From an uncultured Bacteroides sp. (GTDB lineage Bacteria; Bacteroidota; Bacteroidia; Chitinophagales; Chitinophagaceae), in contig CABHOP010000055.1 of the NCBI GenBank assembly GCA_902168085.1, positions 1 through 46,798 of the forward strand: a stretch of 46,798 bases of DNA, in the 5' to 3' direction. The translations under genes were made by a program, and so were the position numbers. The notes beneath the pieces are model-generated. The model was not told where the DNA came from, did no database searches, and saw only the letters and a list, made by a program, of their open reading frames with translations. The stretch's first letter is position 1; every line of letters begins with the position of its first letter. Shown here one piece after another: positions 26,301-34,011 of the stretch.

Positions 26301-29169
26301 TATATGGAGCAGTGCCGCCTGTAACCGTTACCGTAGCGCTACCATTGTTGCCGTTATAACAACTCACATTAGCACCGGCAACAGATATGTTTAGGACCGC
26401 CGGTTGCGTTATACTTATTGTAGCAGTGTCAGTACATCCGTTGGTATCCGTTACGGTAGCTATATATGTGCCTGCTGCTAAGTTTTTAGCTGTGTCGGTA
26501 GTTTGTGCAGGGGTAGTGTTCCAGCTATAGGTATAAGCACCGGTACCGCCAGTTGCCTGTACAAAAGCCCAGCCGTCACTATTGCCGTAGCAACTTACAT
26601 TTTTATTGCCTGTAATATTGGCTATAAGTTGTACCGGTTGAGTGATGGTTGCTACTGCCGTGTCGGTACAACCCTGGTTATCTGTTACAGTTACTATATA
26701 AGTGCCTGCAGATAATCCTGTAGCTGTACGGGTAGTTTGCGAAGGGGTAGTGTTCCAGCTATAAGTATATGGAGTAGTGCCACCATTTACCACAGCTGTT
26801 GCCGTACCGTTATTGCTGCCAAAGCAAGTAATATTAGTGGCAGTTGCAGATGCGGTAAGGGCATTGGGTTGTGTGATGGTAACAGCGGACGTATCTGTAC
26901 ACCCTTTACTATCAGTAACCGTTACTACATAATTTCCGGGTGTTAACGACGAAATAGAAGTGGTTGTCTGCACAGGTGTGGTGTTCCAGCTATATGTATA
27001 GGAAGGTGTACCGCCCGATACTGAAACAGTAGCACTGCCGTTATTGTTGCCGTTGCAATTGATATTGCTGCTGGCACTGATGTGTGCATCTAAAAGTGGC
27101 GGCTGTGCTATTATTACTAAAGCTGTATCTGAACAGCCCAGATTGTCTGTAACTGTTGCTATATAGTTGCCCGCGCTTAATCCTGTAGCTGTAGCGGTTG
27201 TCTGGTTAGGTGTAGTGTTCCAGCTATAAGTATATGGACCGGTACCGCCTGTTGCCGTTACAGTAGCAGTGGCATTGGAACCTGCAAAGCAGTTCAACCC
27301 CGTAGATGCCGTAACGCTGGCATTCAATGTAGATGGCTGAGTGATAACTATTATAGCGGTGTCCTGGCAGCCGTTGCTATCTGTTACGGTAGCTATATAG
27401 GTGCCTGCCGGCAGGTTTCTTGCCGTGTCTGTAGTTTGTACCGGCGTAGTATTCCAGCTATAAGTATAGTGCCCGGTTCCCCCTGTGGCGCTTACTGTAG
27501 CCCAGCCTGTACCGCCATTGCAATTCGCATTGCCATGGGCAGTAACATTGGCTGCTATTGCTACAGGTTGAGACACTGTGGCATTTGCTGTGTCTTTACA
27601 GCCTTTGTTGTCTGTAACTGTAACGGTATAGTTACCGGCATTCAGATTTTTTGCCGTATCACCGGTACTGGCAGGAGTGTTGTTCCAACTGAAAGTGTAG
27701 GGAGATGTACCACCTGTTGCAGTGGCAACAGCCATTCCATCGTTGCCATTATAACAGGTTGCATTCTTTATTGTACTGATAGCTGCATCTAGTTGTGTAG
27801 GTTGTGTTACTGTACCTGTATCATTTTTGGTACAGCCTATACTATCTGTTATAGTTACTATATAGGTGCCTTGTTTCAGGTTAGTGGCAGTAGCCGTGGT
27901 TTTTATAGGTGTAGTGTTCCAGCTATAGCTGTATGGGTTTCTGCCTCCTGCAGGAGTAACGGTTATACTACCTGTACTGTCGCCATAACAGCCCACATTC
28001 TGAATGCTATGAGAAGATGATAAATTGCTGTAACGGATGCGTACACTATCTGATTTGCTGCAACCGTTGGCATCTGTAACCGTTACCCGGTATAAAGCAT
28101 CGCCATTAATGGTAGCTACAGGGTTTGCACAGGTGCTGCAGCTAAGGTTGGTAGTGGGTGTCCAGCTATAAGTAAGCGGGGTAGCGTTAGCAGTGGCACC
28201 TGCATTTAGTTGCAGGGTAGTATTGCGGCATATGCTGGTGTCGTTGGTAGCATTTACGGCCAGGTTGTTGATGGTTACCCTTGTGTACAACGTATCAGGA
28301 CAACCGAAGCCTGTGTAAGGATTCAGAATTACAGCATAAGTGGTGGTGGTTGCCGGTCTTGTGATGGAAATAGACTGGCCGGTACCTACTACACTCATTG
28401 TTGAAGAATCTCTCCACGAATAGCTGCTGAAGCCCGGAGGTGCACTTAATGTAACTGTTGAAGCTGTATCACATGCGTTATAAGCTATCTGGAAAAGGCC
28501 GCAGTTAAGATCTACATATCCATAGCCGAAGTGGGCACCTAAGTCGCAGTCTCCACTGGCGAAGTCTATTGCAACAGTTCTGCCGGCATAGCCCGAAAGG
28601 TTGATACTGGCGGTAGTCCACGATTTATAATAAACATTTAGCCCCATGCTGGATAAGGTAAAACCCGGTATGCTGGATGATGCTACATAAGTGAAATGGC
28701 TACATGGAATTACAGTATTCGTAGCAGAATCGTATGCTTTTACCTCAAACCTCGGTTGCTCAGATGCCGTATGTGATGGGTCTTCAAAAACTACTGCATA
28801 CCTGAAAATAATGCTATAATTATTAACGCCGCTTGGCACACGTACATAATACCGTGCACGTTCTGCCTGTGCACCAGTGCCAGTATTGCCTAGCTTTAAT
28901 GAATATACACCGCTTGATGGTGCTACTACCGGAAAACCACCATAAAAGTCTGTTGCTGAGCCGCTCATCAGGGTATGCCTGCCTGTAATGGCACCGGATA
29001 GTGTGCCGGTACTTATAGGGCAGCAAGTACCGGTATATAAATTCCAGTTGTTGAAATTCCCCGCTTCAAAATCTATATTAGGCGGACAACTAACCGTTTG
29101 GGCATTACTGTAAATTGAATAGAGTAATAGGTTGATTAGTAGTAGAATAGTTAGCCTCACATTTACCAT
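23308..29169 (-). CDS. Giant SprB-repeat adhesin with T9SS type B sorting domain
   Basis: 1953 residues. Signal peptide 1-23. Residues about 25-230 form a jelly-roll-like module (NIDFEAGNFNNWNLYTG), followed by Ig/PKD-like modules to 385. Residues 386-1615 contain 16 SprB-type repeats of about 77 residues with the core GGTxPYTYSWNTTPxQTT and AGTYxxTVTDxxGCxDTA. Three further Ig/PKD-like modules follow. The last 99 residues (FVPNTFTPNGDGVNDRFYP, YNRWGQMLFE) are the gliding-motility-associated CHU_C / type B sorting domain used by the type IX secretion system. Related SprB carries gliding in Flavobacterium; adhesion or motility is likely here. No T9SS machinery gene is in the window. Confidence 0.95.
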   Translation of the reverse strand: MVNVRLTILLLINLLLYSIYSNAQTVSCPPNIDFEAGNFNNWNLYTGTCCPISTGTLSGAITGRHTLMSGSATDFYGGFPVVAPSSGVYSLKLGNTGTGAQAERARYYVRVPSGVNNYSIIFRYAVVFEDPSHTASEQPRFEVKAYDSATNTVIPCSHFTYVASSSIPGFTLSSMGLNVYYKSWTTASINLSGYAGRTVAIDFASGDCDLGAHFGYGYVDLNCGLFQIAYNACDTASTVTLSAPPGFSSYSWRDSSTMSVVGTGQSISITRPATTTTYAVILNPYTGFGCPDTLYTRVTINNLAVNATNDTSICRNTTLQLNAGATANATPLTYSWTPTTNLSCSTCANPVATINGDALYRVTVTDANGCSKSDSVRIRYSNLSSSHSIQNVGCYGDSTGSITVTPAGGRNPYSYSWNTTPIKTTATATNLKQGTYIVTITDSIGCTKNDTGTVTQPTQLDAAISTIKNATCYNGNDGMAVATATGGTSPYTFSWNNTPASTGDTAKNLNAGNYTVTVTDNKGCKDTANATVSQPVAIAANVTAHGNANCNGGTGWATVSATGGTGHYTYSWNTTPVQTTDTARNLPAGTYIATVTDSNGCQDTAIIVITQPSTLNASVTASTGLNCFAGSNATATVTATGGTGPYTYSWNTTPNQTTATATGLSAGNYIATVTDNLGCSDTALVIIAQPPLLDAHISASSNINCNGNNNGSATVSVSGGTPSYTYSWNTTPVQTTTSISSLTPGNYVVTVTDSKGCTDTSAVTITQPNALTASATATNITCFGSNNGTATAVVNGGTTPYTYSWNTTPSQTTRTATGLSAGTYIVTVTDNQGCTDTAVATITQPVQLIANITGNKNVSCYGNSDGWAFVQATGGTGAYTYSWNTTPAQTTDTAKNLAAGTYIATVTDTNGCTDTATISITQPAVLNISVAGANVSCYNGNNGSATVTVTGGTAPYTYSWNTTPAQTTTTATGLTAGTYNITVTDANNCTRTASITLTQPTALNASITSFTNTSCNPANTGSATVAATGGTSPYTYSWNTIPAQTTATATTLPAGVYIATVTDDKGCTDTAMVTISQPTTLTAGISAITHVNCNGGNNGAATVSVSGGTSPYTYSWNTTPAATTTTITSLTAGNYIATVTDALGCTDTALATVTEPAILSASIANSSNANCASSATGWATVGVTGGTAPYTYSWNTSPVQTTATATSLAAGTYIVTVTDSKGCSDTAIIIIAQPIAVNAAITSKSDVSCNGTKTGSATVTVTGGLPGYTYSWNTTPVQTTATATNLAAGTYIVTATDSRGCTDTAVAVISQPTILDAGIAGFTNVSCNAGTNGSATVSASGGTSPYTYSWNTTPPQTGSTATGLAAGNYSVIVTDNKGCLDTVNITITQPATLVAAISTTTDVSCYAGSNGSAGVSVSGGTTPYTYSWNTAPVQTTASATGLRGGNYDVIVRDAKGCADTASATISQPPLLDAVLTGTTNAKCNGDNNGAANIAVSGGTAPYTYSWNTAPPQTTQNAGSLPAGTYTVTVTDANGCIDTTIAVITEPVPFTITAAGMEKTCEGYSDGSAKVTGISGGAMPLVYSWNTTPAQSTDSAIKLPAGTYTVKVTDANGCEAIATADVQNYPKPDLALTPDQYLCIGNNISLEASGGVTYNWTPPATLTCPTCPKTNAKPTVTTTYTVDIVDSNNCPATGKVAITVFTKGEVAVGPPQEVCEGTNIQLYARGGSEYTWWPGASLNNANSATPLSSATTPTLYHVAIKQNECFTDTLSQMVNVVPMPTIDLGPDREGVAGQEITLDAKVTNATRIAWSPTSGLSCADCYSPKLILERTVKYTATVYNSLGCEAKDDITITVNCDQSILFVPNTFTPNGDGVNDRFYPSIRGVKTIKAMKVYNRWGQMLFEAYDFPANNPNYGWDGTFKNQELTPDVFVYMIETQCASGERIFTKGDISLIR
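24325..28014 (-). repeat. Sixteen tandem SprB repeats, about 231 bp each
   Basis: Repeat units in the adhesin gene, easily seen from the recurring sequence CCAGCTATAAGTATA (TYSW region on the minus strand) every 225-235 bp. Units differ by many substitutions, so the array is old rather than freshly amplified, though short identical tracts of 20-30 bp remain. Confidence 0.9.
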
Positions 29170-29448
29170 ACAAGAATGGTTTATAAATTATCAGATTCAC
29201 AATTGCCACTGTAGTATAAAATTATAAGATTATCCACAATTTATCAACAGTAGCTAAAATTTCGCTATTCCGTAAAAGTATTATTTGTAATTAATAAAAA
29301 TAATACGTAATAGCACTTTTAATAAATATATAATGCTATCAGCTACAGGTATTCCTACCTGTACTGGTTATTTGTGTGGATTTCGTAAGTTTTATATGAT
29401 GTGTGGTGGGATGTATAAAGTATTACCCAGTGCCGCTCTGAATGTCAC
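29170..29448. other. 279-bp AT-rich intergenic region with DnaA-box-like sites
   Basis: Lies upstream of the adhesin gene. It holds a perfect TTATCCACA at 29230-29238 and TTATCAACA at 29241-29249, then an AT-rich tract (29275-29335) and an 8-bp inverted repeat TACAGGTA/TACCTGTA at 29344-29363. No TAnnTTTG element was found on the minus strand, so the promoter of the adhesin is not identified. Confidence 0.5.
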
Positions 29449-30258
29449 TTAATCTATTATCCTGAAATCTTTTGCAGGAATAAATCTCTCAACCTTTCCG
29501 TTCTCGTACAAATATAATTCATTATTATTACGTTGGTCGCCAAATATTAAAAAATTGGGGTTGTTAGCTATCTGGATGCCATAAGGATGTTTTTCATCTA
29601 CGGCTTTGCCTTTAAAACTAATAACTACTACATCATATTTGTTGCCCTTGTAATTCAATTTCGCTTCTTTATAGGTAGGATAGCTAACTCCTTCATATTC
29701 AGGCTGTATAAGTGTTTTTTTCCACTGCATTTTTTTATCAGCAAGTGGGGCAATAAGATACATGGTTTGCCATTGCCCGCTGGAAGGGTATACCAGCAGC
29801 TTTTGTTTTTTGCTGCCATATACCTGGCATACTACTTCCGGTACCGATGCTATTGAAACCAGTGTGGCTTTGGTTGGTTTTTCATTGTCTTCTTCATCAC
29901 CTTCTCGCGGCTCTGGTGTAGTTATTTCAAAATAAGGAGGTTCTTTTACAGGCACCAGGCTTTTAATGTCTGAATCTATTCTTTTGTTCTTCAATGCTTC
30001 TGCCTCTTTTGTATTGCTATGTGCTACGGTTGTAGAGTCTATCGTATTATTTATTGCTATTGTATAGTTACTATCAATAGTGTTGATGATAGTAACTGCA
30101 GTTTCTTCGTGAAGGTACTTGTTATTATTAGCTGTTCCGGGGGCAGGCAATTTTTGTAGTACAGGTTCCTTTACCTGGCTATAATAATATACAGCACCGC
30201 CCATGCCAATCAGCAATAGCAGTAACAGGAAAAATGCGGGGTCTTTTTTGGGATTCAT
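29449..30258 (-). CDS. Hypothetical membrane-anchored protein
   Basis: 269 residues. A single N-terminal span (about 8-27, FFLLLLLLIGMGGAVYYYSQ) is followed by a Ser/Thr/Asn-rich linker and an acidic stretch (EPREGDEEDNE, about 114-124), then a compact C-terminal domain (about 130-269) with YSSG- and WQTMYLI-type strands and LIFGDQRNNNELYLYENGKV. No family was recognised. It lies between the T9SS adhesin and the chaperone-like gene on the same strand, 55 bases downstream of the latter, so it may be cotranscribed with it. Confidence 0.7.
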   Translation of the reverse strand: MNPKKDPAFFLLLLLLIGMGGAVYYYSQVKEPVLQKLPAPGTANNNKYLHEETAVTIINTIDSNYTIAINNTIDSTTVAHSNTKEAEALKNKRIDSDIKSLVPVKEPPYFEITTPEPREGDEEDNEKPTKATLVSIASVPEVVCQVYGSKKQKLLVYPSSGQWQTMYLIAPLADKKMQWKKTLIQPEYEGVSYPTYKEAKLNYKGNKYDVVVISFKGKAVDEKHPYGIQIANNPNFLIFGDQRNNNELYLYENGKVERFIPAKDFRIID

Positions 30259-30313
30259 ATTATTGAATCACTTTCGTTTTAGAGTTACATCAATGTGGTA
30301 GGGTACTGTTTGC

Positions 30314-31198
30314 TTATTTGATTTCTATTTCTACCTGTGCGGCTTCCAGCGGTATATCATCATCCAGTGCATCGGCCAGCGCTACTAAGGTATATTTACC
30401 ACTTGGTACGCTTCCCTTGGGCAATTTAAAGTCGAGCTGCCTTACTTGTTTCGGGAATAATGGCACATCGTCTTCAAGAAATGTTTTCTTTTCACCGGTT
30501 GCATGAGAAGAAAGCTCTATAGACATATTGCACCTTATTTGCGCGCCACCCTGGTTTTTAACCATGATGCGGTAAGTAGTATCATTCACCGGCTTGAAGC
30601 TCAGCATTTTCAAATCCTTTGCCATGCCGGGAAAGTTTATGTAGACATGCGAACCTACTTTTATAGCATTTTCTATAACCGTAGTAATATTACCTGACTG
30701 ATGAGGTGGCAGGTTTTCGCGTGGCATTTCTGCTACTATCATAGCCCACTTCATTTCATCGGTATCAATAGAGTCGGGCACGGATACCGTCACACCAACA
30801 TTGCCTACCTTACCGGCACCTACCTCTATGTAAGTTTTATCCAATGTTATCCAATTAGCGCAAGAATTCTTGATAGTCCCGGGCTCATAGAATACGATAT
30901 TGCCACTGCTATCCCTCGTGAAATCTTTGACTGTGAGATTTATCTGGTAAGCTTTTGACTTTCTGTTTACTATATAAAAGGTTTGTTTACCTGTTTTTCC
31001 ACGGTCCAGGTTGAAATCAAAAGAAGCTGGGCCAAAAGAAAGGTAAGTTCTCTTCTTTGCAGTGTCTGTAGCGAGTTGCGCCGAATCGGCAGCTATTACT
31101 TTTTTGATGCCTTCATCAGACTTTTTAGACTGTGCCGTAGCAGAAAGGGTGCATAATGTGCAAAAAATTAATGATGTTATTTTATTTTTTGTAAGCAT
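30314..31198 (-). CDS. Periplasmic chaperone-like / DUF916-like protein
   Basis: 294 residues with a signal peptide (1-22). Domain one (about 48-165) has strands of the form FSFDLNLDRGKTGKQTFYIVNRKSKAYQ: a motif-free beta-sandwich in which a bound-ligand strand is preceded by the PG-like turn and followed by VKDFTRDSSGNIVFYE, as in DUF916 and PapD-type chaperones. Domain two (about 195-294) is a second Ig fold (YRIMVKNQGGAQIRCNMSIE). The two-Ig layout is that of fimbrial chaperones or of proteins that hold WxL-type surface proteins. It is divergent from the pilin-like genes at 31280. The family call is tentative. Confidence 0.6.
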   Translation of the reverse strand: MLTKNKITSLIFCTLCTLSATAQSKKSDEGIKKVIAADSAQLATDTAKKRTYLSFGPASFDFNLDRGKTGKQTFYIVNRKSKAYQINLTVKDFTRDSSGNIVFYEPGTIKNSCANWITLDKTYIEVGAGKVGNVGVTVSVPDSIDTDEMKWAMIVAEMPRENLPPHQSGNITTVIENAIKVGSHVYINFPGMAKDLKMLSFKPVNDTTYRIMVKNQGGAQIRCNMSIELSSHATGEKKTFLEDDVPLFPKQVRQLDFKLPKGSVPSGKYTLVALADALDDDIPLEAAQVEIEIK

Positions 31199-31206
31199 TT
31201 GATAAC

Positions 31207-31214
31207 TATATTTG
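31207..31214 (+). promoter_or_regulatory. -7 element for the 31280-32301 gene pair
   Basis: TATATTTG matches TAnnTTTG, in the short divergent gap after the start of the chaperone-like gene. The leader would be about 60 bases. Confidence 0.5.
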
Positions 31215-31279
31215 TGGGTGAGGTTCCGTATTAATTTTTTATAATTTGGAAGCGAAAATAATAGTTTTTATAAAATCTT

Positions 31280-31816
31280 ATGAAAAAAATTGCGTTCGTA
31301 TTATTACTAACAACACCTATCGTTGGTAAAGCCCAAACGGCTTACACCAGTTCGATTAGTAATAATACGCCATCTATAAGCGCATCTGCATCCCCTAACA
31401 AGCCAAACAATAGCATTGAAGTAAAAGTCAACAATCCTTTGTTCTTTAATTATCGGACGGTTGATGACCTTTTGCAGCCGCAGGTTGTAAACAATGCTTT
31501 TGAAATAAAGCTTAAAGCTCAGCAGTCTGCCAATAAGGTGTATGCCCAGGTAAACTTTTCGGGCAAAAAGCATAAAGCAGTGCCTGATGGCTGGGTGTCT
31601 TTGTTATTAGTGAATAAGACATCTCCCAATGCCATGGCCAGCGCTACTGCTGTTCCTTTATCTGAATATCCTACCTTGCTGCTAACACAACCCATCGCGG
31701 CAGATAATATGGAGTATTACTCTTTTTATTATAATGTAGTACTAAATCCATTGACACAGCACATACGTCCTGACAACTACAGCTTTTCTATAACCTTTAC
31801 AATGACACAGCCATGA
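31280..31816 (+). CDS. Small secreted beta-sandwich protein (pilin-like)
   Basis: 178 residues with a signal peptide (1-18, VGKAQ). The mature part is rich in Ser, Asn, Thr and alternating hydrophobic residues: NPLFFNYRTVDDLLQPQVVN, then AFEIKLKAQQ and VYAQVNFSG, ending YSFSITFTMTQP. The order F-x-T/Y-x-x-D-L, an N-containing turn, a strand and a closing strand ending at the C-terminus recurs in the products at 31813 and 33247. I infer a surface subunit. It overlaps the next gene by ATGA. Confidence 0.65.
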   Translation: MKKIAFVLLLTTPIVGKAQTAYTSSISNNTPSISASASPNKPNNSIEVKVNNPLFFNYRTVDDLLQPQVVNNAFEIKLKAQQSANKVYAQVNFSGKKHKAVPDGWVSLLLVNKTSPNAMASATAVPLSEYPTLLLTQPIAADNMEYYSFYYNVVLNPLTQHIRPDNYSFSITFTMTQP

Positions 31817-32301
31817 GGATAGCCTATATATATATAATAGGGCTACTGTCTCCGCTAACAGCATTTGCCCAGAACAACGGCACATCTATACAGGGTAATG
31901 TAAATATGCCGTCGCTGATACAACTGGATGTGAATTATCCCGAAAACCTGAATATCGGTTTCGATAACCTGGAAGAGTTTGCAAAAGGCAAGGTGTACCC
32001 TAACTGTATAAACCTGGCTGTAAAAAGCAATTGTCCATGGGTTATAACTGTAAGAAGCGGTAATAACGATTTTGCGGCAACTGCTAAAACATCTACTACG
32101 GTTCCCAGCAGCATTATTAGCGTGAAGCCAAGTAACAGTAATGAATATGTAAGCGTATCCACTACACCCAAGCCCTTGTTGGTAAGCGATAATGATAACG
32201 TTATTAATAATTACAACCTCGACCTAAAGATGGGTACCCCATGGAATGCGGAAGGTGGTAAGTACGATCTCAATTTCATTTTCTCTATTTCCGCACAGTA
32301 A
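31813..32301 (+). CDS. Small secreted beta-sandwich protein (pilin/WxL-like)
   Basis: 162 residues with a signal peptide (1-19, TAFAQ). Mature features: LNIGFDNLEEFAKGKVYPN, NLAVKSNCPWVITVRSG, and a final strand GGKYDLNFIFSISAQ. The pattern of a domain boundary (F-D-x-L-x-x-F-x-x-G), a strand with VKSNxxW, and a C-terminal strand preceded by GGxY resembles fimbrial and WxL-type secreted domains. It begins inside the stop of the 31280 gene (ATGA), so the two are coupled. Confidence 0.65.
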   Translation: MRIAYIYIIGLLSPLTAFAQNNGTSIQGNVNMPSLIQLDVNYPENLNIGFDNLEEFAKGKVYPNCINLAVKSNCPWVITVRSGNNDFAATAKTSTTVPSSIISVKPSNSNEYVSVSTTPKPLLVSDNDNVINNYNLDLKMGTPWNAEGGKYDLNFIFSISAQ

Positions 32302-32324
32302 CCGTTATTACTTTTAAATATTAT

Positions 32325-32364
32325 AAAAAAATAAAGCGCAGTTTTCACTGCGCTTTATTTTTTT
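32325..32364. terminator. Strong bidirectional terminator
   Basis: An 18-bp perfect stem, with AAAGCGCAG and CTGCGCTTT at its core and flanking A and T tracts on both sides, has a 4-base loop. It separates the convergent genes 31813 (+) and 32377 (-). Confidence 0.92.
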
Positions 32365-32376
32365 GCCACCTTGAAG

Positions 32377-32613
32377 TTACTTTTTCCTACTTCCATTACT
32401 GTTTTCTTTCATGTCAGTCGCTGGCATGGCATTTTTATTACTATCAACCGGGAATTGCCTGCTTCGAAAGACTGAATCTGCTCTTTGTGTGGCATTATTA
32501 TTACTGATTTGCACGGTAGTATTGACGGTAGTACTAACAGAACTGCGTTCTACCTGCGCAAAAGAGGCATAAAATGCCATTATTGTTACTGAAAGGAATA
32601 CTATTTTTTTCAT
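32377..32613 (-). CDS. Small secreted hypothetical protein
   Basis: 78 residues from ATG 32613 (MKKIVFLSVTIMAFYASFAQ is the signal peptide). The mature 58 residues are polar: VSTTVNTTVQISNNNATQR, then RADSVFRSRQFPVDSNKNA, ending in NGSRKK. No cysteines and no known motif. A TATATTTG element 19 bases upstream and the terminator at 32325 make it a separate transcript inside the chaperone/pilin cluster. Confidence 0.6.
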   Translation of the reverse strand: MKKIVFLSVTIMAFYASFAQVERSSVSTTVNTTVQISNNNATQRADSVFRSRQFPVDSNKNAMPATDMKENSNGSRKK

Positions 32614-32631
32614 AACGGGGATTTTTTCGAA

Positions 32632-32639
32632 CAAATATA
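32632..32639 (-). promoter_or_regulatory. -7 element for the small secreted protein
   Basis: Minus-strand TATATTTG is a perfect TAnnTTTG; the leader would be only about 12 bases, supporting the start at 32613. Confidence 0.55.
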
Positions 32640-33246
32640 CCCCAAAACAGGTGCTAATCAGGCACTTTGCATTATGTTAATGTATAATATATATGCAAAA
32701 ACGTTAAAATTCACCAACCTAAATTTTACCTTAAAATTGTTCATTTCCTGTGGAAGGGTGTGGATAACCCATCGTGTTTTTAAATATTATGGCTAGCTGC
32801 AAAGCCCGATCCATTCATTTTAAATTTTACGTTAATACTTTTTGTTTTTATAAACTCTTAGTATTCATCTATTTAGGTTTTGATTTTTTACTTGAAACGG
32901 TTTTGTATTATATATTAATATAATAAAATTGAATTTTTGTGAATATCCACGTCTGCCTCCTAGATACGACTGCAAATACCCCTGTTTTGTGAATTCTTTA
33001 AAGTTTTTTCAAAGATTTTCGAGGCCGTTCCTATGCTCTTGTCAAATGCACTATTGGTGCAGGTTTTAGCAAATATCTGATAGCGTTTTCTTATCCATAG
33101 TTATCTTCTTTTTCGCATTATTGATTGAAAAACAAGAATTAATAGCAATTCTGTGGTTATTAGGTTAATAAATGAGTGTACTTCTGAGCCCCGTTTGATA
33201 GAGATTTGCAGTACAAACTTTTTTTAACCATTTAAAAACAAAAACA
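32640..33246. other. 607-bp AT-rich non-coding leader before the abundant secreted protein
   Basis: No ORF of note. It contains a perfect DnaA-box sequence on the minus strand (TGTGGATAA at 32759-32767), near-matches TTATCCATA (33091-33099) and ATATCCACG (32944-32952), and long A/T tracts at 32890-32935. The promoter of the 33247 gene must lie here, but no exact TAnnTTTG was found; GAGATTTG at 33202-33209 is the nearest approximation. Confidence 0.5.
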
Positions 33247-33855
33247 ATGAAAAAAATCGTTCTGGCTTCTGCCATCGCATTCGCAGCTATCTCAGCTAAC
33301 GCACAAAGCATCATGCCATCTACTGCTGATCGTTCAGAAGATGCTGCTAACCTGAACATTACAATGACTCTGCACAACTGGATTGACATCGACAACGAAA
33401 ACACTAACCTGATCAGCGCTGAGCCTAACTCTTGGACTGACCTGAACAATGGTTGGAATGTAGGTTCTGCTCCTTTCCACCTGTCTGCTTCTCGCAAATG
33501 CAAAATCCAGGCTCTGGCTACTAGCATGCGCGAACAAACTGGTACTCACGCAACTAACGATGTTCCAGGTTGGTTCTTCGGTGCTCAATACCTGTCTCTG
33601 GAAGCTGGTCTGTCTGGCCTGTCTACATTTCCTTTCATAGGTGTTACTGGTCCTGGTTTCTCTGACAACTGGATCCAAGATAACAACCTGTCTAACGCTA
33701 ACGACGTTTACACAAGCAACCAAGGTATGTTCCTGCGTCGCCTGACTCCAGTTATCGGTGCGTTCAAACAATCACCTAGCGGTACTTACTACACTCTGAA
33801 CCTGAACGGTGGTACTTACAAAGGTACAGTTACTTTCACTGCTACTCTGAACTAA
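33247..33855 (+). CDS. Abundant secreted beta-sandwich protein, likely major subunit
   Basis: 202 residues with a signal peptide (1-19, AISANAQ). The mature protein has LNITMTLHNWIDIDNENTN, then a strand FHLSASRKCKIQALATSM and the closing strand GGTYKGTVTFTATLN. A C-terminus of the type GGTYxGTVTFTA is the hallmark of donor-strand or WxL-type secreted domains. Codons are markedly different from neighbours: ATC, AAC, GAC, CTG, GCT, TCT, ACT and GGT dominate, while ATA and AAT are nearly absent. This suggests very high expression. A hairpin follows. It is probably the major subunit of the surface assembly whose other parts flank it. Confidence 0.65.
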   Translation: MKKIVLASAIAFAAISANAQSIMPSTADRSEDAANLNITMTLHNWIDIDNENTNLISAEPNSWTDLNNGWNVGSAPFHLSASRKCKIQALATSMREQTGTHATNDVPGWFFGAQYLSLEAGLSGLSTFPFIGVTGPGFSDNWIQDNNLSNANDVYTSNQGMFLRRLTPVIGAFKQSPSGTYYTLNLNGGTYKGTVTFTATLN

Positions 33856-33880
33856 TCAACCTTCAGTTCAATAGATAATT

Positions 33881-33908
33881 AAGCCCTTCCTTCCTTAAGG
33901 GAGGGCTT
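33881..33908 (+). terminator. Hairpin after the abundant secreted protein gene
   Basis: AAGCCCTTCC and GGGAGGGCTT pair over 10 bp with one T-G pair and an 8-base loop, followed by AATTTC. The weak T-tract may allow partial read-through into the barrel gene at 34012, giving a high subunit to barrel ratio. Confidence 0.6.
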
Positions 33909-34011
33909 AATTTCTAAACCACCTACCCCCAACCACATAAAATGAAAAGCAGAGAGATGGGAACAATAGAGAGTTCAACATATAGACACATATATCTCTT
34001 TCGTTTTTTAA

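Noticed and set aside
27436-27792. Plus-strand open frames antisense to the SprB gene
   Set aside because: Several frames here (also 25336-25551, 26503-26715 and others) are repeats of one another with Cys/Tyr/Ser-rich nonsense composition; they mirror the repeat units of the true minus-strand gene.
24325-28014. Regular repeated DNA that could suggest a CRISPR array
   Set aside because: The period is about 231 bp, units are diverged and stay in frame, and they encode SprB domains; there are no short identical repeats with unique spacers and no cas genes.
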